DNA of 44,899 bases from positions 1-44,899 of the forward strand of contig DROS01000101.1 of assembly GCA_011321815.1 (NCBI GenBank). Direction: 5' to 3'. Positions 26,852 to 34,679 of the stretch are shown here, in pieces (the stretch's first letter is position 1; every line of letters starts with the position of its first letter). Under the pieces are notes generated by a model, which was not told where the DNA came from, searched no databases, and was given only the letters and a program-made list of their open reading frames with translations. Source of the stretch: Gammaproteobacteria bacterium (GTDB taxonomy: Bacteria; Pseudomonadota; Gammaproteobacteria; SZUA-152). Made by a program: the position numbers and the translations under genes.

Positions 26852-27571
26852 CTACCGGGCCACACCACCAATCGGCACTATTCCGGCAAGCTGATTCGAA
26901 AACTGCCGGCCCGGCAGTGTATCGGCCACCTCATCCAGCCATTTCACCAGTGGCTCCCAGCGCTCACGATCCAGAGCCGCACGACGGCCTTCCAACTCAT
27001 GAATCCCCAGCCCCTGCTCAGCGGCACGGATGTAATTTTGACTGTCCCGCAAGGTAGCCACCAACGGCAATTTCAGGCTGGACAGAAATCGCTCCAAGTC
27101 TTTGAAAATCAGTGTATTTTCCCGCACCCGGTTAGCCACCACAGCAAGCCGGGTACCGGCGGTACGGATTTTTCCCACCAGCAACAAATCCTGAATAAAA
27201 TGTGCCGCCGCATGAATATCAATGGGTGACGCCAGCACCGGCAATAAAATGGTATCAACACGCTGCACATACTCCACCAGCCCCAATCCCGTTACCCCGG
27301 CGGGCACATCCATAACCACCCGTTCCGCCTCCACTGGCAGACGCATCTGAAAGGCGCGGGTCACATCACGACGGCGCTGAAAAGCAGCTATACCGTGAAT
27401 TGCAGAACGTTCAGCATCACGCAGACTCAGCCAACGCATGCTGGAACCTTGTGGATCGTAATCCAGCAGTGCCGTCACGCGCCCCTGTTGCGCATAATAA
27501 CTGGCCAAATTGGTCGCCAACGTAGTCTTGCCGCAGCCACCCTTGGCATTGAGAATTAAAATACGGTGCAT
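26852..27571 (-). CDS. Orphan ParA/MinD-family ATPase
   Basis: This encodes 239 residues. The deviant Walker A is NAKGGCGKTTLATNLASYYA (Lys11 and Lys16 region), with switch I DYDPQGSSMRWL and switch II VMDVPAGVTG. The family positions proteins, plasmids or chromosomes on the nucleoid or membrane. No parB partner, centromere-like repeat or chemotaxis/flagellar gene lies nearby. It sits between btuD and the btuB riboswitch, convergent with btuD and divergent from btuB. There is no indication that it takes part in B12 handling. A small CobQ/CbiA-type ATPase is an alternative, but the Walker motifs are ParA-like. Confidence 0.88.
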   Translation of the reverse strand: MHRILILNAKGGCGKTTLATNLASYYAQQGRVTALLDYDPQGSSMRWLSLRDAERSAIHGIAAFQRRRDVTRAFQMRLPVEAERVVMDVPAGVTGLGLVEYVQRVDTILLPVLASPIDIHAAAHFIQDLLLVGKIRTAGTRLAVVANRVRENTLIFKDLERFLSSLKLPLVATLRDSQNYIRAAEQGLGIHELEGRRAALDRERWEPLVKWLDEVADTLPGRQFSNQLAGIVPIGGVAR

Positions 27572-27650
27572 ATCTTTATTTTACGGCCATTTACCTCCAG
27601 AACCTGAGACCACTCTCTCACTACGCACTACCGAAGTCCATTTGCAAAAC

Positions 27651-27679
27651 TTGACGTCCACCGGTTCAATCCATACAGT
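27651..27679 (+). promoter_or_regulatory. Sigma-70 promoter of the btuB transcript
   Basis: TTGACG (27651-27656) and TACAGT (27674-27679) are separated by exactly 17 bases. The expected transcription start, about 27686, falls right at the start of the cobalamin riboswitch, which is the independent support for this call. Confidence 0.7.
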
Positions 27680-27687
27680 ACGCGCCA

Positions 27688-27898
27688 GTTTCAGGTGTCC
27701 TAAGAACTTTCGTTTACAGGATGAAACGGGAAGCTGGTGCATCTCTATCAACCACTGATAGAAAGATTATTCCAGCGCTGCCCCCGCAACGGTAATTGAG
27801 TACGCGGCAGATAACACGCCACTGTGTCCTGCATAACACGGGAAGGCATCTGCCGGATCGGCACGATCACTCATAAGCCCGGAGACCGGCCTGATGCA
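27688..27898 (+). promoter_or_regulatory. Cobalamin riboswitch upstream of btuB
   Basis: The conserved elements appear in order: CAGGTG near 27691, ACGGGAAGCTGGTGC at ~27726-27740, CCAGCGCTGCCCCCGCAACG GTAA at ~27772-27795, a GGGAAGGC segment at ~27840-27847, and the B12 box AAGCCCGGAGACCGGCC at 27875-27891 followed by TGATGCA. This is a typical adenosylcobalamin-class aptamer in the 5' leader of btuB. When B12 is bound, expression of the receptor is expected to fall. The leader from the B12 box to the btuB start is about 135 bases. Confidence 0.97.
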
Positions 27899-27956
27899 AT
27901 CGTTAACAGTTGCGGCGGGCGACGGTGGCGGGTACTGGCGCGCACCAAAACTGCCC

Positions 27957-28024
27957 ATTCCCCCTCAAAACCTCCCCCTGCAAGAATAAATACGCGCGCG
28001 GGTGTGCGCATAACTTTGGGGAAT
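27957..28024 (+). promoter_or_regulatory. Candidate Shine-Dalgarno-sequestering pair in btuB leader
   Basis: ATTCCCC at 27957-27963 is perfectly complementary to GGGGAAT at 28018-28024, which contains the btuB ribosome binding site (GGGGA, about 6-7 bases before ATG 28028). Pairing would hide the site. No U-tract terminator was seen in the leader, so translational control of this kind is the more likely output of the riboswitch. The 7-bp match is suggestive only. Confidence 0.45.
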
Positions 28025-28027
28025 TTT

Positions 28028-29869
28028 ATGAAGTGCTTCAACCTTGTTCCATTAAGCCTTTTGGCAACTGTCGGATTTTCACACAACGCCTTTTCACAAA
28101 CGCAGGTCTACACCACACCCCCTGTGGTAGTCACCGCCACACGAAATGAGCAAACCATTGATGACGCCCTGGCCTCCGTCAGCGTCATTACCCGGGAAGA
28201 AATTGAACGTACCCAGGCCGCAGACCTGCAAGAGCTGTTAACAGGAAAGCTGGGGATTGATATTGTTAACAACGGTGGCAGAGGGAAAAACAACAGCCTT
28301 TACCTGCGTGGCACAAACAGTGGACACGTACTGGTACTCATTGATGGCGCAAAAATAGGCTCGGCAACACTAGGCTCTGTCGCCTTTCAACACCTTCCCG
28401 TTTCACAAATCGACCGTATCGAAGTCGTGCGTGGACCACGCTCCAGCCTTTATGGCTCCGAAGCCATTGGTGGCGTCATTCAGATATTCACCCGAAAGGC
28501 TAAAAAAGGCTTTAGTGCCAACGAAAGCGTCACCATTGGCCGCTATCGTTCAACACAAATCACCACAGGCGCATCCATGAGCAACATGGATACCACACTG
28601 AGTGTGCAGCTCGGCTATGATGAAACCGGCGGATTCAATGCACAAAAAGGCAATGACCCGGATGATGATGGCTACCAAAACACATCGCTCAGCGCCACAT
28701 TCGGCCATAAATTCAGCAACCGGGTTTCGCTGGATACAAGCTTCATCCGGGCAGAAACAAAAACAGAATATGACAGCTGGGTGCCCACGACAGACTATGA
28801 AAGCAAAGGTATCCAACAAGCCGCAGCTGCCAAGCTGAAATATACCCCGGCCCCGAAATGGGAAATGACTTTTGGCCTGGACCAGGGGCGTGATGAAAGC
28901 CAGGAAATGGCAAATGGCCTGAACACAGACCGTTTTGACACCACCCGGGACCGAATCTATCTGCAAAATGATATAACATTAAATGATACCGCATTACTCG
29001 TGCTCGGCTTCGATCGACAAACAGACACCATAAGCAGCAATATCAATTACGCAGAAACGTCACGCGATAACACAGGAGTTTTTGTGCAGCATCAATGGTT
29101 TATGCAAAATACAGATATCCTATTTGCATTCAGAAACGACAACAACGAAGCCTTTGGCAATAAGACAACCGGCAACATTGCATGGGGTTATCGTCTTGGC
29201 AAAACGATGAGGCTCCTTGCCTCCTACGGCACTGCATTCAGAGCGCCAACTTTTAACGACCTCTATTATCCCGTATCCGGTAATTCTGGCCTGTCACCGG
29301 AAGAATCCACCTCTTCCGAAATCGGCATCTCAGGCAATCAACACTGGGGAAACTGGAATCTCAATTTTTATCACACCGACATCAATAACCTGATCAACTG
29401 GGCATGCGCGATCAATTGTGATGATGCTGATTTCTTCAACGATATCTGGCAACCCTTCAATATCGGCAAAGCACGTATTCGTGGGCTGGAAGCTGGCATG
29501 ATGACTCGCGTTCAAGAATGGACAATTGCATCCACGTTAAGTCTGGTCGACCCGAAAGACGTCAATACCGGAAACAAACTTCAACAACGTGCATTCCGTA
29601 CGGCACGCATCGACATTGACAGAAACAGTAAAAAACTGTCCGCTGGCGCCACCATCATGGGGCAAGGTTTCCGTTATACCAACACCTCAAACTCGGACAG
29701 GCTGGACAGCTATTACCTGATCAACCTGCGCGCCAGCTATTCTGTTTCAAAACAATGGATGCTCCGCTTGAAACTCAACAACGCACTTAATAAAGATTAT
29801 GAACGCCAAAAAAGCTATAACACGGCAGGACGCAGCATCTTTGTAACCATATCTTATTCAACGTCATAA
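28028..29869 (+). CDS. btuB: TonB-dependent vitamin B12 receptor BtuB
   Basis: This encodes 613 residues from ATG 28028, where the signal peptide begins (MKCFNLVPLSLLATVGFSHN, cleavage near AFS-QT). A longer in-frame start at 27824 would overlap the riboswitch and is rejected. The TonB box region is VVVTATRNEQTID, the plug is ~40-150 (LQELLTGKLGIDIVNNGGRG, LVLIDGAKIGSATLGSVAF, VVRGPRSSLYGSEAIGGVIQ), and the rest is a 22-strand barrel ending in the aromatic-terminated RSIFVTISYSTS. Length matches E. coli BtuB (~614). B12 specificity follows from the riboswitch and the flanking btu genes. Confidence 0.94.
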   Translation: MKCFNLVPLSLLATVGFSHNAFSQTQVYTTPPVVVTATRNEQTIDDALASVSVITREEIERTQAADLQELLTGKLGIDIVNNGGRGKNNSLYLRGTNSGHVLVLIDGAKIGSATLGSVAFQHLPVSQIDRIEVVRGPRSSLYGSEAIGGVIQIFTRKAKKGFSANESVTIGRYRSTQITTGASMSNMDTTLSVQLGYDETGGFNAQKGNDPDDDGYQNTSLSATFGHKFSNRVSLDTSFIRAETKTEYDSWVPTTDYESKGIQQAAAAKLKYTPAPKWEMTFGLDQGRDESQEMANGLNTDRFDTTRDRIYLQNDITLNDTALLVLGFDRQTDTISSNINYAETSRDNTGVFVQHQWFMQNTDILFAFRNDNNEAFGNKTTGNIAWGYRLGKTMRLLASYGTAFRAPTFNDLYYPVSGNSGLSPEESTSSEIGISGNQHWGNWNLNFYHTDINNLINWACAINCDDADFFNDIWQPFNIGKARIRGLEAGMMTRVQEWTIASTLSLVDPKDVNTGNKLQQRAFRTARIDIDRNSKKLSAGATIMGQGFRYTNTSNSDRLDSYYLINLRASYSVSKQWMLRLKLNNALNKDYERQKSYNTAGRSIFVTISYSTS

Positions 29870-29886
29870 AATGGCGCCGGGTGGAT

Positions 29887-29938
29887 GCGGCCATGAAAGA
29901 CAAACCGGAAAGGCTGCTTTCAATGGCCGCATACACTT
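29887..29938. terminator. Terminator hairpin between convergent btuB and btuF
   Basis: GCGGCCATGAAAG (29887-29899) pairs with CTTTCAATGGCCGC (29917-29930) apart from one bulged base, with a 17-base loop. On the plus strand the stem is soon followed by CTTTTTT, giving an intrinsic terminator for btuB. On the minus strand no U tract of equal quality follows, so btuF termination is less certain. Confidence 0.7.
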
Positions 29939-29950
29939 TTTTACAACAAC

Positions 29951-30841
29951 TCATCGCGCCGTTTCAATTTGTTTACACAATGCCTCTGCCCCCTGCAAAA
30001 TACGCGGCGTGTGGCGCTGGATAATATCCGGATTAACGTAAAACAAATGATTATTTTTCACCGCCTGCAAAGCAGGCCAACGTCGCCAGTCATCTTTCCA
30101 GCCGGGATGATTGAGTGCCGAATTGCCTGCCACAATCACCTCGGGATCTTCGCGCAACACCGCTTCGAGACTGATTTTAGGTGCCAGTACCGGCAAACCC
30201 GCAAACACATTACGCCCGCCACACAGCTCGATCACCTGGCTGATAATATGCTCACCATTGACCGTCATCAAAGGCCGGTGCCAGACCTGATAAAACACCG
30301 ACACTGCACGGACCGCACGATAGCGATTACGCAATTCGAGCAACTTGTGCCGAAACATCATGCTGGCTGCATTGGCAATGGCTTCGCTTGCCGTCAGTTT
30401 GCCAAGACGTTCAAGATTACCGGCCACATCCTCCAATTGCCGGGGCTCACTAAAAAACACCGGAATAGACAGGGCTTGCAATTTTTCCAGCGCAGCAGCC
30501 GGGTTTGCACTTTGCCAGGCTACAATCAAATCCGGCCGCAAAGCCACAATGGCTTCCAGGTCAAAGGCATTGTAACTGCCAACTCTTGGCAGTTTTTTTG
30601 CCGCCGCCGGATAATCACTATAAGACACCGCACCGACAATGTACTCCCCAGCTCCTGCGGCATACAACAGCTCGGTAACGTGGGGGGAAAGGCTGATAAT
30701 GCGTTTCGCAGGCGCAGCCAATGTCACCCTGTGGCCAGCATCATCCACCACACTGATAGCAGCATAACCATGATTAGTAATAATGCTCAGAAGCAACACA
30801 CTCAGATGCAAAAAAATCAACCGACGCCGAAACACGTACAT
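29951..30841 (-). CDS. btuF: Periplasmic cobalamin-binding protein BtuF
   Basis: This encodes 296 residues with a signal peptide (LIFLHLSVLLLSIITNHGYA). The helical-backbone type III periplasmic binding protein fold is evident: RIISLSPHVTELLYAAGAGE, YSDYPAAAKKLPRVGSYNAF, ALRPDLIVAWQSANP, and the C-terminal lobe SLEAVLREDPEVIVAGNS. It delivers B12 to BtuCD. It is not in an operon with btuCD but 3 kb away on the opposite strand, and diverges from cobU with only 41 bases between starts, so the two may share a promoter region. Confidence 0.92.
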   Translation of the reverse strand: MYVFRRRLIFLHLSVLLLSIITNHGYAAISVVDDAGHRVTLAAPAKRIISLSPHVTELLYAAGAGEYIVGAVSYSDYPAAAKKLPRVGSYNAFDLEAIVALRPDLIVAWQSANPAAALEKLQALSIPVFFSEPRQLEDVAGNLERLGKLTASEAIANAASMMFRHKLLELRNRYRAVRAVSVFYQVWHRPLMTVNGEHIISQVIELCGGRNVFAGLPVLAPKISLEAVLREDPEVIVAGNSALNHPGWKDDWRRWPALQAVKNNHLFYVNPDIIQRHTPRILQGAEALCKQIETAR

Positions 30842-30882
30842 ACCCCTTTTTCAATACAAAAAACCACTGGTAGTATAACCCG

Positions 30883-31431
30883 ATGAGCACAGAACTCATT
30901 CTTGGCGGAGCCCGCTCGGGCAAAAGCACGCTGGCCCTGCAACGCGCCCAGGCAAGCGGCAAAGCGGTAACGTTTATCGCCACAGCCCATGCGGGAGACG
31001 CAGAAATGGCCGCGCGTATTGAACAGCACCGCGCCGAGCGCCCAACGCATTGGGCGCTGGTGGAAGAGCCTGTTGCGCTGGCGGAAGCCCTCCTGCAACA
31101 TGCCGCACCGCAGCGCTGTCTGCTGGTGGACTGCCTCACTCTGTGGCTGAGCAACCTGCTAAGCGATGAGCATTTTGACAATCAACGATTTGTCAGCCAG
31201 CGCGACGCCCTGCTCCAAACCCTGCCACAATTACCAGGACAACTCATTATGGTCAGCAACGAAGTCGGCCTGGGTATTACCCCACTGGGGGAAGTCTCGC
31301 GCCGTTTTGTAGACGAAGCCGGCCGACTGCATCAGCAACTGGCCACCCTCTGCCACCGGGTCACCTTCATCGCTGCCGGCCTGCCTCTCACCCTCAAACC
31401 TCAATGCCCGGAAGGCACGGATTCAGGTTAA
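30883..31431 (+). CDS. cobU: Adenosylcobinamide kinase / guanylyltransferase CobU
   Basis: CobU phosphorylates adenosylcobinamide and adds GMP, the nucleotide-loop salvage step of B12 assembly. The 182-residue product starts MSTELILGGARSGKSTLALQ, with the P-loop at residues 8-16. Further conserved segments are FIATAHAGDAEMAARIEQHR, with the His that carries the GMP near residue 48, LLVDCLTLWLSNLL, and MVSNEVGLGITPL. It stands alone: no cobS, cobT, cobC or cbiB follows in the window. The divergent arrangement with btuF fits a small salvage module. Confidence 0.95.
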   Translation: MSTELILGGARSGKSTLALQRAQASGKAVTFIATAHAGDAEMAARIEQHRAERPTHWALVEEPVALAEALLQHAAPQRCLLVDCLTLWLSNLLSDEHFDNQRFVSQRDALLQTLPQLPGQLIMVSNEVGLGITPLGEVSRRFVDEAGRLHQQLATLCHRVTFIAAGLPLTLKPQCPEGTDSG

Positions 31432-31509
31432 ACTGATACCTTTCAGATAGATAATCGATGATGTGTGAATTTGCGGCAACACAGAACTTCCCAGCCCTTA
31501 GTCCCACAT

Positions 31510-31536
31510 TAAAGCCAAAAAAACAGTGTACGATAC
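31510..31536 (+). promoter_or_regulatory. Candidate sigma-28 (FliA) promoter
   Basis: TAAAGCCA (31510-31517), an 11-base spacer, and TACGATAC (31529-31536) resemble the flagellar consensus TAAAGTTT-N11-GCCGATAA, with the TAAAG and CGATA cores intact. It lies 81 bases before the start of the flagellar-axial-like gene at 31618. The match is partial, and the family resemblance of the gene is what makes it credible. Confidence 0.45.
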
Positions 31537-31617
31537 AGAGATTAACGATTCCTGTTTTTTTAGTCTGTTGCGACTGACCAGAATCAAACAAATACGCAAC
31601 AGCATGAGGTACAGACA

Positions 31618-31866
31618 ATGAACATTTCTGCCCTGAACACGGGTATTAACGGTATAAATCAAGGTCTGGGCAATATGCGCCGCGATGCGTCCGCCATTGC
31701 ACAGGCGGTCAACAACAGCATGGGTGACAATGCTGCGACACAGCCCACGGAAGTAACCTCCGCGCTAGTCAATCTGAAACTGGACACCTTGCAAATACAG
31801 GCCTCCACTAAAGTGGTCGAAACCGTGAATGAAATTATTGGCAGCCTGCTGGATGTCACAGCATGA
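31618..31866 (+). CDS. Small flagellar-axial-protein-like protein
   Basis: This encodes 82 residues. The N-terminus (MNISALNTGINGINQGLGNM RRDASAIAQAVN) resembles the N-terminal helix of flagellar rod/hook proteins, and the C-terminus (LVNLKLDTLQIQASTKVVET VNEIIGSLLDV) resembles their C-terminal helix, with a short linker in place of the usual middle domains. In rod, hook and hook-associated proteins these two helices pair in the axial core. A mini-protein of this form may assemble with or regulate the flagellar axis; that is inference. No flagellar genes are nearby. A candidate sigma-28 promoter precedes it. Confidence 0.7.
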   Translation: MNISALNTGINGINQGLGNMRRDASAIAQAVNNSMGDNAATQPTEVTSALVNLKLDTLQIQASTKVVETVNEIIGSLLDVTA

Positions 31867-31954
31867 AAGTCGAACACAGTACTGCGGCCAGCGGCCAGCA
31901 TCAACAGATGGGTATCTCAGGACCCCACCGTGGTTTCAACCGTTGATCAACTGA

Positions 31955-32914
31955 TTACGTCGGCAAGAAATCTATGGGATATGTCACTACCATTTCTTCG
32001 ACATCCCGCGCACCAAAATTCATCATTTTTACCCGTGAAACCAGCTTACGCTCCAACTGTTTGTTGTTCAATTCACTGGAAATCACTTTACAGGATGTTA
32101 CACGACCAGAGGCTGCGATGGTGATCTCCAACACCACCTTGCCTTGCAGGGTAGGGTCTTTACGCAAAGCACGGCTGTACAGCGAATAAATCGCACCTTT
32201 ATTTTTATCAAGCACCAACGAAATTTCTTCGTAACTCCGTGAGGGCTTGCCAGAGCCACCACCACCTGTCACTTGCGGCCCCGCCTTGGCAACCATGGCT
32301 ACAGGACTTTCCACCTGTGTCGTTTCCCGTCCGGCGAGCGCGCTACGACCCACACCACTGCTTAGCCGTGATGTATCAATACCTCCACTACCTGCCGTAC
32401 CTGAAGTCAGAATATTGCGCTTCATAACCTTTGCGGCAGTCGCGCCTTTTGCCAGGGGTTTGCTTTTATTCAAAGCCTGAGTAACCGGCTTCTCGCGCAA
32501 ATCGGCCAAATCATCCGCGAATGCCAGCAAGCCCGAGGAGGCAGCCTTTTTCCGCGCCTCTGCAACCCGATCAACCTTTGGCTTTTCGACTTTCTTTTTT
32601 GGTTCTTCTTTTTTCTTTTCCTTCTTTTTTTCTTTCGGCTTTTCTTTTTTCTTCTCTTTTTTCTTTTCTACTTTTTTGGGTACCGGTTTCGGCTTGGGTT
32701 TGGGCTTCTGTTGTTCCAACAGCAACTGCGCCAGACGTGGCGGTAATTCTTCGACTTTATCCTTATCAACTTCAGGCACGGGAATCCACGGGATGACAAC
32801 ACTGAAAACAAACGCCACCGCCAAAACAATCGTGACGATTTTTTTGAGCCGCCCATCGTCCTCTTCCAGACGAGTCCAGGGCAATATAAATGAACGATAC
32901 ATCAATACAGACAC
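31955..32914 (-). CDS. AgmX/PglI-type TonB-like energy transducer
   Basis: This encodes 319 residues from a GTG at 32914, three bases after the stop of the upstream ExbD gene. One transmembrane helix (IVTIVLAVAFVFSVVIPWIP, residues ~26-45) is followed by a long Lys/Glu/Pro linker (KPKPKPVPKKVEKKKEKKKE and more, to ~115), as in TonB and TolA. A Gly/Ser-rich middle precedes the C-terminal AgmX/PglI domain (KNKGAIYSLYSRALRKDPTL then GKVVLEITIAASGRVTSCKV ISSELNN) of ~90 residues, which resembles TonB C-termini. It should span the periplasm and transmit force or energy from the TolQ/ExbD motor. In Myxococcus, AgmX-type proteins belong to the gliding/Glt machinery. Confidence 0.88.
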   Translation of the reverse strand: MSVLMYRSFILPWTRLEEDDGRLKKIVTIVLAVAFVFSVVIPWIPVPEVDKDKVEELPPRLAQLLLEQQKPKPKPKPVPKKVEKKKEKKKEKPKEKKKEKKKEEPKKKVEKPKVDRVAEARKKAASSGLLAFADDLADLREKPVTQALNKSKPLAKGATAAKVMKRNILTSGTAGSGGIDTSRLSSGVGRSALAGRETTQVESPVAMVAKAGPQVTGGGGSGKPSRSYEEISLVLDKNKGAIYSLYSRALRKDPTLQGKVVLEITIAASGRVTSCKVISSELNNKQLERKLVSRVKMMNFGARDVEEMVVTYPIDFLPT

Positions 32915-32917
32915 GAG

Positions 32918-33424
32918 TTAACCTTTATCCCGTTTGCGTAAAACAGCCAGCGAAATATTGCTGTAACTCGCTTTTGTGCAAGTCAGCATAATTTTTTTCA
33001 ACAAAGCGAAAGGAATTTTTTTATCGCCCATTATGGTGACTTCACGTAAAACAGGCTTTCCGTCCACTGTTTGAGTACGCACTTTACGCGCGGTTAAACG
33101 TAACAATTCATCTTTCAATGACTTTATTTCAGTACTTTTGGAGCGCATCACATCTGCGACCAAAGCAATTTTTCTGCCCTGCACCACAATATTCTCAGCG
33201 CCCACAACGATAACCACGGTCTCCTTTGGCAGTTGGTCAGACACAGATTCAGGAAGCTTGATTTGCTTGGCGTTAGGTAAATCCTGCACAGATGAAGAGC
33301 TTACCAACAGAAAAAACACCAAAATTGTAAAAATGTCCATCAGGGACACCATGTTCAGCGAAGCGCTACGCTTGGTACGCGCATGGTGGCGCGACATGCG
33401 CTTGGCGCGGCGCGACGCACTCAT
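32918..33424 (-). CDS. ExbD/TolR-family protein (second copy)
   Basis: This encodes 168 residues. The N-terminal cytosolic stretch is basic (SRRAKRMSRHHARTKRSA). The single transmembrane helix carries the conserved acidic residue in LNMVSLMDIFTILVFFLLVS, the proton-carrying Asp of ExbD/TolR. The periplasmic part follows (QDLPNAKQIKLPESVSDQL, then VVIVVGAENIVVQGRKIA). It overlaps the first ExbD gene by four bases, and the AgmX gene starts three bases after its stop, so the four motor genes are one translational unit. Confidence 0.93.
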   Translation of the reverse strand: MSASRRAKRMSRHHARTKRSASLNMVSLMDIFTILVFFLLVSSSSVQDLPNAKQIKLPESVSDQLPKETVVIVVGAENIVVQGRKIALVADVMRSKSTEIKSLKDELLRLTARKVRTQTVDGKPVLREVTIMGDKKIPFALLKKIMLTCTKASYSNISLAVLRKRDKG

Positions 33425-33915
33425 GGCGCATCACCAATGGCAATTTGTGGAAACAATTCTTTTTTCACAACGGATGCCGCTTCCACCACCTCAACTTCAC
33501 GCACCGTATCCATGGCTTTGACCAAAAGCTCATATTCAGTATCCGGCTCAAGTAAAATACTGATGTTTTGCTTCTCTGGAAATCGCATTTTTATTTTTAT
33601 AAGAAATTCAGAAAGTGCTGCAAAATCGTGTTTGCCTTCCGTGTTTTCGATCACCTTCAACACACCACCGATGGTATCCGCGACAACCAGTTTGTCCTTG
33701 CGCACAATCACTTCAAAATTGCGCACTTTTTTCTGGTCTTTGTTCGCTTGTGACTGCGAGTCCGGCGGAAGATTGAGTTCCAGAATACTGAGTTGGGAAA
33801 ACACCGCAGAAAGTAACAGGAACGGGATCAATACCACCATCAAGTTCATAAAGGCGGTAATATTAAGTTCCGGCGCTTCACGATGCGCGCGCCTGACACG
33901 GGCTCTTACGGACAT
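33421..33915 (-). CDS. ExbD/TolR-family protein (first copy) lacking the membrane Asp
   Basis: This encodes 164 residues of the same family. The transmembrane helix is ELNITAFMNLMVVLIPFLLL. At the position of the essential Asp (LIDxLL in ExbD, LMDIF in the sister gene) it has Asn (FMNLM). The periplasmic domain follows (ILELNLPPDSQSQANKDQKK, then VIVRKDKLVVADTIGGVLKV). Two ExbD-type proteins with one TolQ occur in known motor systems, usually with both Asp kept. Loss here suggests a structural or regulatory subunit. It starts 15 bases after the TolQ stop and overlaps the next gene by four bases. Confidence 0.92.
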   Translation of the reverse strand: MSVRARVRRAHREAPELNITAFMNLMVVLIPFLLLSAVFSQLSILELNLPPDSQSQANKDQKKVRNFEVIVRKDKLVVADTIGGVLKVIENTEGKHDFAALSEFLIKIKMRFPEKQNISILLEPDTEYELLVKAMDTVREVEVVEAASVVKKELFPQIAIGDAP

Positions 33916-33930
33916 ACGAAATCGTTCCGC

Positions 33931-34590
33931 TTAATTTGCGCTACGCGGCGCAGTTTTTTTGCTGTGTTCAGTGATTGAATTCAGAAACTTTACCGTCGCC
34001 ATTTCCATGCTGTCGACTATCTCAGTTGTCTTGGTTTGCAGCACAGTAAACATCAACAATAAAGGAATTGCCGCAATCAAACCAAAAGCCGTGGTATTCA
34101 TGGCCACAGAGATACTGGCGGAAAGTAAATCTGCCTTGTCTGCAGGGTTGGCATTTGCCACTGCGGTAAATGCCTGGATCAGACCGATGATTGTGCCTAA
34201 CAAACCCAACAATGTAGCAATATTGGCGTAGGTAGCCAGGTAGTGAGTACGTTTTTCGAGACGTGGAATAACCTCCATCAACCCCTCTTCCATGGCAATT
34301 TCTATATCATCACGACTTCTGGTCACCTGCAAACGACTCAGGCCATACGCCATAATTTTACCCACCTCGGACTTTGAGCGGCTGCTTAGCGCCATGGCCT
34401 GCTGATAATTGTTGGCCTTCATCAACGGGGTCAATTTATCCCACATGCTGCGATTGGTCTGTTTTGCAATCGTCAGATACAAATACCGTTCAATTGCAAT
34501 TGCCACGCCCAACGCAAACACCAACAAGATGATGTACATAAATACCCCACCATCCTGGAAAAATTTTACGGCCACGTTAAAGACATCCAT
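33931..34590 (-). CDS. MotA/TolQ/ExbB-family proton channel protein
   Basis: This encodes 219 residues with three transmembrane helices. The first is GGVFMYIILLVFALGVAIAI ERYLYL near residue 14. After a cytosolic loop, the second and third are THYLATYANIATLLGLLGTI IGLIQAFTAV and SISVAMNTTAFGLIAAIPLL LMF, the family core with GTI-GLI and TxxGLxxAIP motifs. Such proteins form pentamers around an ExbD/TolR dimer and convert proton flux into work. It heads the four-gene motor block and follows a 439-base gap from the upstream TPR genes of the same strand. Its 5' neighbourhood carries the palindromic element. Confidence 0.93.
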   Translation of the reverse strand: MDVFNVAVKFFQDGGVFMYIILLVFALGVAIAIERYLYLTIAKQTNRSMWDKLTPLMKANNYQQAMALSSRSKSEVGKIMAYGLSRLQVTRSRDDIEIAMEEGLMEVIPRLEKRTHYLATYANIATLLGLLGTIIGLIQAFTAVANANPADKADLLSASISVAMNTTAFGLIAAIPLLLMFTVLQTKTTEIVDSMEMATVKFLNSITEHSKKTAPRSAN

Positions 34591-34679
34591 ACTTTTCTCC
34601 TCGCATCACATAATTCGATTTTTTATGCCGCCCACCGGTGTCACACACCAATACTGTACGTTTATTGCACAAACAGTGT

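Noticed and set aside
27824-28027. In-frame N-terminal extension of btuB
   Set aside because: It would translate through the riboswitch B12 box and displace the signal peptide from the N-terminus.
29969-30886. Plus-strand 305-codon frame opposite btuF
   Set aside because: Antisense to btuF, which has clear family motifs and a signal peptide; this frame has none.
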